Assembly (NCBI GenBank): GCA_039714395.1
Contig: JBDLJH010000030.1
Coordinates: 1 to 23,948, forward strand
Direction: 5' to 3'
Length of the DNA stretch: 23,948 bases
Source: JAPHSX01 sp039714395
GTDB taxonomy: Bacteria > Pseudomonadota > Gammaproteobacteria > Thiohalomonadales > Thiohalomonadaceae
Shown: one piece after another, positions 22,165 through 23,948 of the stretch
Layout of the letters: each line of letters starts with the position of its first letter
How positions within the stretch are numbered: position 1 is the stretch's first letter
The notes under the pieces: model-generated
Databases searched by the model: none
What the model was told of the DNA's origin: nothing
Seen by the model: only the letters and a program-made list of their open reading frames with translations
Translations under genes and position numbers: made by a program

Positions 22165-23307
22165 ATGGCTATCCTACCCACGCCCCCTTGGTTGACGGAC
22201 GAGGCGCAGCTAATGGCACTGCTCCATGCGGTGCTTGATCGCTTCGACCTGCAAGCGGGTGAGGCACGTCAACAGCGCCTCTATTTTAACGCCGAGAAGT
22301 ACCTCCCCTCCCTCAAACGAGTTGATGAAGAGGCGGATCAATTGTGGCGTTTCGTGCGACTCATGGAGAAAGAGCAGCTACTCGCAATTCGCCCCGGTAA
22401 ACGAGGGGAATACGATGCCGAGTGGAAGGGTGCTAGCCTCGCCTTCGCCCCCAAGTCAGAAGAAACCCTGCGCCACTGGCTGACACGTCCCCGCGAGGAG
22501 CCAGCCCTGCGTGGCTGGCGCGAAGCCGTACATCGACATGCCGACGCCTTCCCCAATGGAATAGCCCCCCTGATCAAACGTCGTATCACTCTCCCCGGTT
22601 GGGAAGACGAACGGGTCGTAACCACCTTCGCCCGCCTCGGTAAGATCGACACCCCGCACACCCTGCGCCAGCTCGCCGCCCTGTACTTCAATGGCGACTC
22701 CAAGCGCCTTGATGAACGTGAAGATCTGATCCGTGCCCTCTTCCCCAGTCTGCCCCTTAAACCCCGTTCACTTGTGATTGCCGTCCACCTGCCGGTTCAA
22801 TGCTGTGGCGTACTATTCATCGAGAATCAGGACAACTACGCCAGCACGGTGATCGGTGATGATGCCGCAGCACGCGGGCTTGCACTGGTTTATGCCGCAG
22901 GGTTTCGGGGTGGTGCAGAGCGCATTCGTGTCCGGCAAGCCGCGTTGCTGCACTACCAGGACAGCCATGAGAGCCATACCGAGCACCAGCACTTTGAGGA
23001 GTGGTGGTTTGATCAGGACGCGTCCCCACCAGGTCCCCTCTACTTCTTTGGTGACCTCGACTACTCCGGCATGGCCATCCTGGCGGCCCTGCGCAAACGC
23101 TTCGGCGATGTCACCGCCTGGCAACCGGGTTATGCCCCGTTGCTGGAGCGACTGCGTGACGGCCTCGGCCACACCCCAAATGCCGCCGACAAGCAGCAAC
23201 AGATCGACCCTGGCACCACCGGCTGCCCCTACGCTGACAATATCCTGCTACCTGCCACCCGCCAATTCGGATTCATCGATCAAGAAGCGATTACCGAATT
23301 AGGGTGA
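22165..23307 (+). CDS. jetD: Wadjet component JetD (Toprim nuclease, DUF3322-DUF2220)
   Basis: This 380-aa protein has an N-terminal DUF3322-type region (WLTDEAQLMALLHAVLDRFD, LYFNAEKYLPSL, EWWF in the middle). The C-terminal DUF2220/Toprim domain has the conserved Glu220 in FIENQDNY, the acidic pair D297/D299 in FFGDLDYSGMAIL and the end motif IDQEAI (371-376). JetD is related to the Spo11/topoisomerase VI A subunit and is the nuclease that cuts the trapped plasmid. The metal-binding acidic residues are all kept, so it should be active. It starts 7 nt after jetC, with the purine-rich end of jetC (GGAGGGGGAG) serving as ribosome-binding site. It is the last gene of the operon; no terminator hairpin with a U-tract is seen after it. 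Confidence 0.93.
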   Translation: MAILPTPPWLTDEAQLMALLHAVLDRFDLQAGEARQQRLYFNAEKYLPSLKRVDEEADQLWRFVRLMEKEQLLAIRPGKRGEYDAEWKGASLAFAPKSEETLRHWLTRPREEPALRGWREAVHRHADAFPNGIAPLIKRRITLPGWEDERVVTTFARLGKIDTPHTLRQLAALYFNGDSKRLDEREDLIRALFPSLPLKPRSLVIAVHLPVQCCGVLFIENQDNYASTVIGDDAAARGLALVYAAGFRGGAERIRVRQAALLHYQDSHESHTEHQHFEEWWFDQDASPPGPLYFFGDLDYSGMAILAALRKRFGDVTAWQPGYAPLLERLRDGLGHTPNAADKQQQIDPGTTGCPYADNILLPATRQFGFIDQEAITELG

Positions 23308-23404
23308 TCCATCTCATAACCCCTTGCTTGTATCGTGCTGGTAGATTTTCTCGCCGCATAATTGAATTGTCGCTATCACAGAAAATCACGAAAGATAAAT
23401 CAAA

Positions 23405-23701
23405 ATGCACATGGGAAGAGAAAGCAGCTTTTTAGCTATTCCCCCCGTTACTGCACGTGCCTTTTCAAAAAAACAACCGCTCTATCTTTCTGTTGTCTTT
23501 TTCATTAATACAAAAAAACAGTGGGTTACAGCTGATTCTACTGATACCCCATCAGATAGAGGAGGAATTGACCTTTTTACTACTCTCCCGTTACTTGAAG
23601 TTCCTTTGGTTAAATTCGTTTGTATTAATGATGCCTTGTGCCTAAGTAGGCACGGCCACGTATATTCAAAAGAAGACTTAACCCTCACTGTGCCTACTTA
23701 G
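23405..23701 (+). CDS. Questionable 98-residue ORF
   Basis: The frame runs from an ATG at 23405 to a TAG that lies inside the second palindrome, and it also reads through the first palindrome. There is no clear ribosome-binding site, no signal peptide and no family that I recognise. The middle (KQPLYLSVVFFINTKKQWVT) is moderately protein-like. I list it only because it is the longest frame in the region; it is more likely non-coding. Confidence 0.18.
   Translation: MHMGRESSFLAIPPVTARAFSKKQPLYLSVVFFINTKKQWVTADSTDTPSDRGGIDLFTTLPLLEVPLVKFVCINDALCLSRHGHVYSKEDLTLTVPT
23638..23653. repeat. Palindrome GTGCCTA-AG-TAGGCAC, first copy
   Basis: Seven-base arms flank an AG centre, followed by GGC. The second copy, 52 bp downstream, is the same 16 bases in inverted orientation (CT centre) and is also followed by GGC. 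Confidence 0.6.
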
Positions 23702-23705
23702 GCAC
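23690..23705. repeat. Palindrome GTGCCTA-CT-TAGGCAC, second copy
   Basis: This is the exact reverse complement of the 16-bp site at 23638-23653. The pair could be binding sites for one dimeric protein or remnants of a small mobile repeat. Confidence 0.6.
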
Positions 23706-23948
23706 GGCTGAGAGATTTAATGTGTGTGTTGCTTCGACCGGTTGAATCCACAGGTGGAAACTGCCCTTGGTCCCTCTCACCTGGCGATCACTGCTTCTTA
23801 GCCACTATCTGACCTGGTGGGTTATCCATTAAGACTTCTTCTATGCGACGATTCTGTTGAAAAACTCGAAAATATTAAGAGTCGAAGTTTTCGCTGAAAC
23901 TCACTTTACCTTGAGGTTTAAAGATATTTCGATGTTTGCACGCATCAG

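Larger units (their letters stand above)
23308..23948. other. AT-rich region after the Wadjet operon
   Basis: No confident gene is seen in 640 bp. It holds one weak 98-codon frame, two mirror-like palindromes (23638-23653 and 23690-23705) and, at the window edge, sequence that may be the beginning of an insertion sequence (about 23866 onward). The base composition drops sharply from the GC-rich jet genes. Confidence 0.5.

Overview
The window looks like an accessory, island-like stretch of a gammaproteobacterial (Pseudomonadota) chromosome or large plasmid. The support for this is the Pco/Cop-type copper genes, c-type cytochromes, Tat and lipoprotein signals, Shine-Dalgarno-led genes and moderate-to-high GC coding sequence. 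A species cannot be named from the sequence alone. No rRNA, tRNA or CRISPR array was seen.

Region 1 (about 1-10830) is a copper/heavy-metal handling block. A plus-strand cluster (268-3398) encodes a small secreted Cys-rich protein, an HMA-fold-like protein without CxxC, a monohaem cytochrome c, a YVTN beta-propeller, a SHOCT membrane protein and a TVP38/DedA-like membrane protein. Converging on it is a minus-strand cluster (10829 down to 3409): CopL-like small protein, multicopper oxidase CopA, outer-membrane CopB, a Met/Gly-rich repeat protein, a cytochrome c lipoprotein, a DUF2231 membrane protein with a His-rich tail, and a Cu(I) P1B-type ATPase. Together they would export cytoplasmic Cu(I), oxidise and sequester it in the periplasm and possibly pass electrons to periplasmic cytochromes. 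No two-component or MerR/CueR regulator is encoded in the window.

Region 2 (10830-14640) is more AT-rich. It holds a 9-copy 7-bp tandem repeat, a possible gene remnant, a DUF3147 membrane protein and a second minus-strand metal-related operon. That operon runs His-rich small protein, then HupE/UreJ permease fused to a soluble domain, then a 42-aa His-rich lipoprotein, then a DUF6488 protein, and ends at a clear intrinsic terminator (11686-11730). Upstream of it lies a 167-bp element bounded by perfect 21-bp inverted repeats, which looks like a MITE or an IS remnant.

Region 3 (14645-16364) carries a tyrosine recombinase and about 700 bp of AT-rich DNA with several dyad-symmetric sites and one possible small minus-strand ORF.

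Region 4 (16365-23307) is a complete, GC-rich four-gene Wadjet operon, jetA-jetB-jetC-jetD. It encodes a kleisin, a KITE-like protein, an SMC-like ATPase and a Toprim nuclease, the SMC-family system that senses and cleaves closed-circular plasmid DNA. Walker A, signature, Walker B and Toprim acidic residues are all present, so it looks functional. It is the main defence system in the window. Wadjet itself is an already described system.

Region 5 (23308-23948) is AT-rich, with two near-identical palindromes and, at the edge, a possible start of an insertion sequence.
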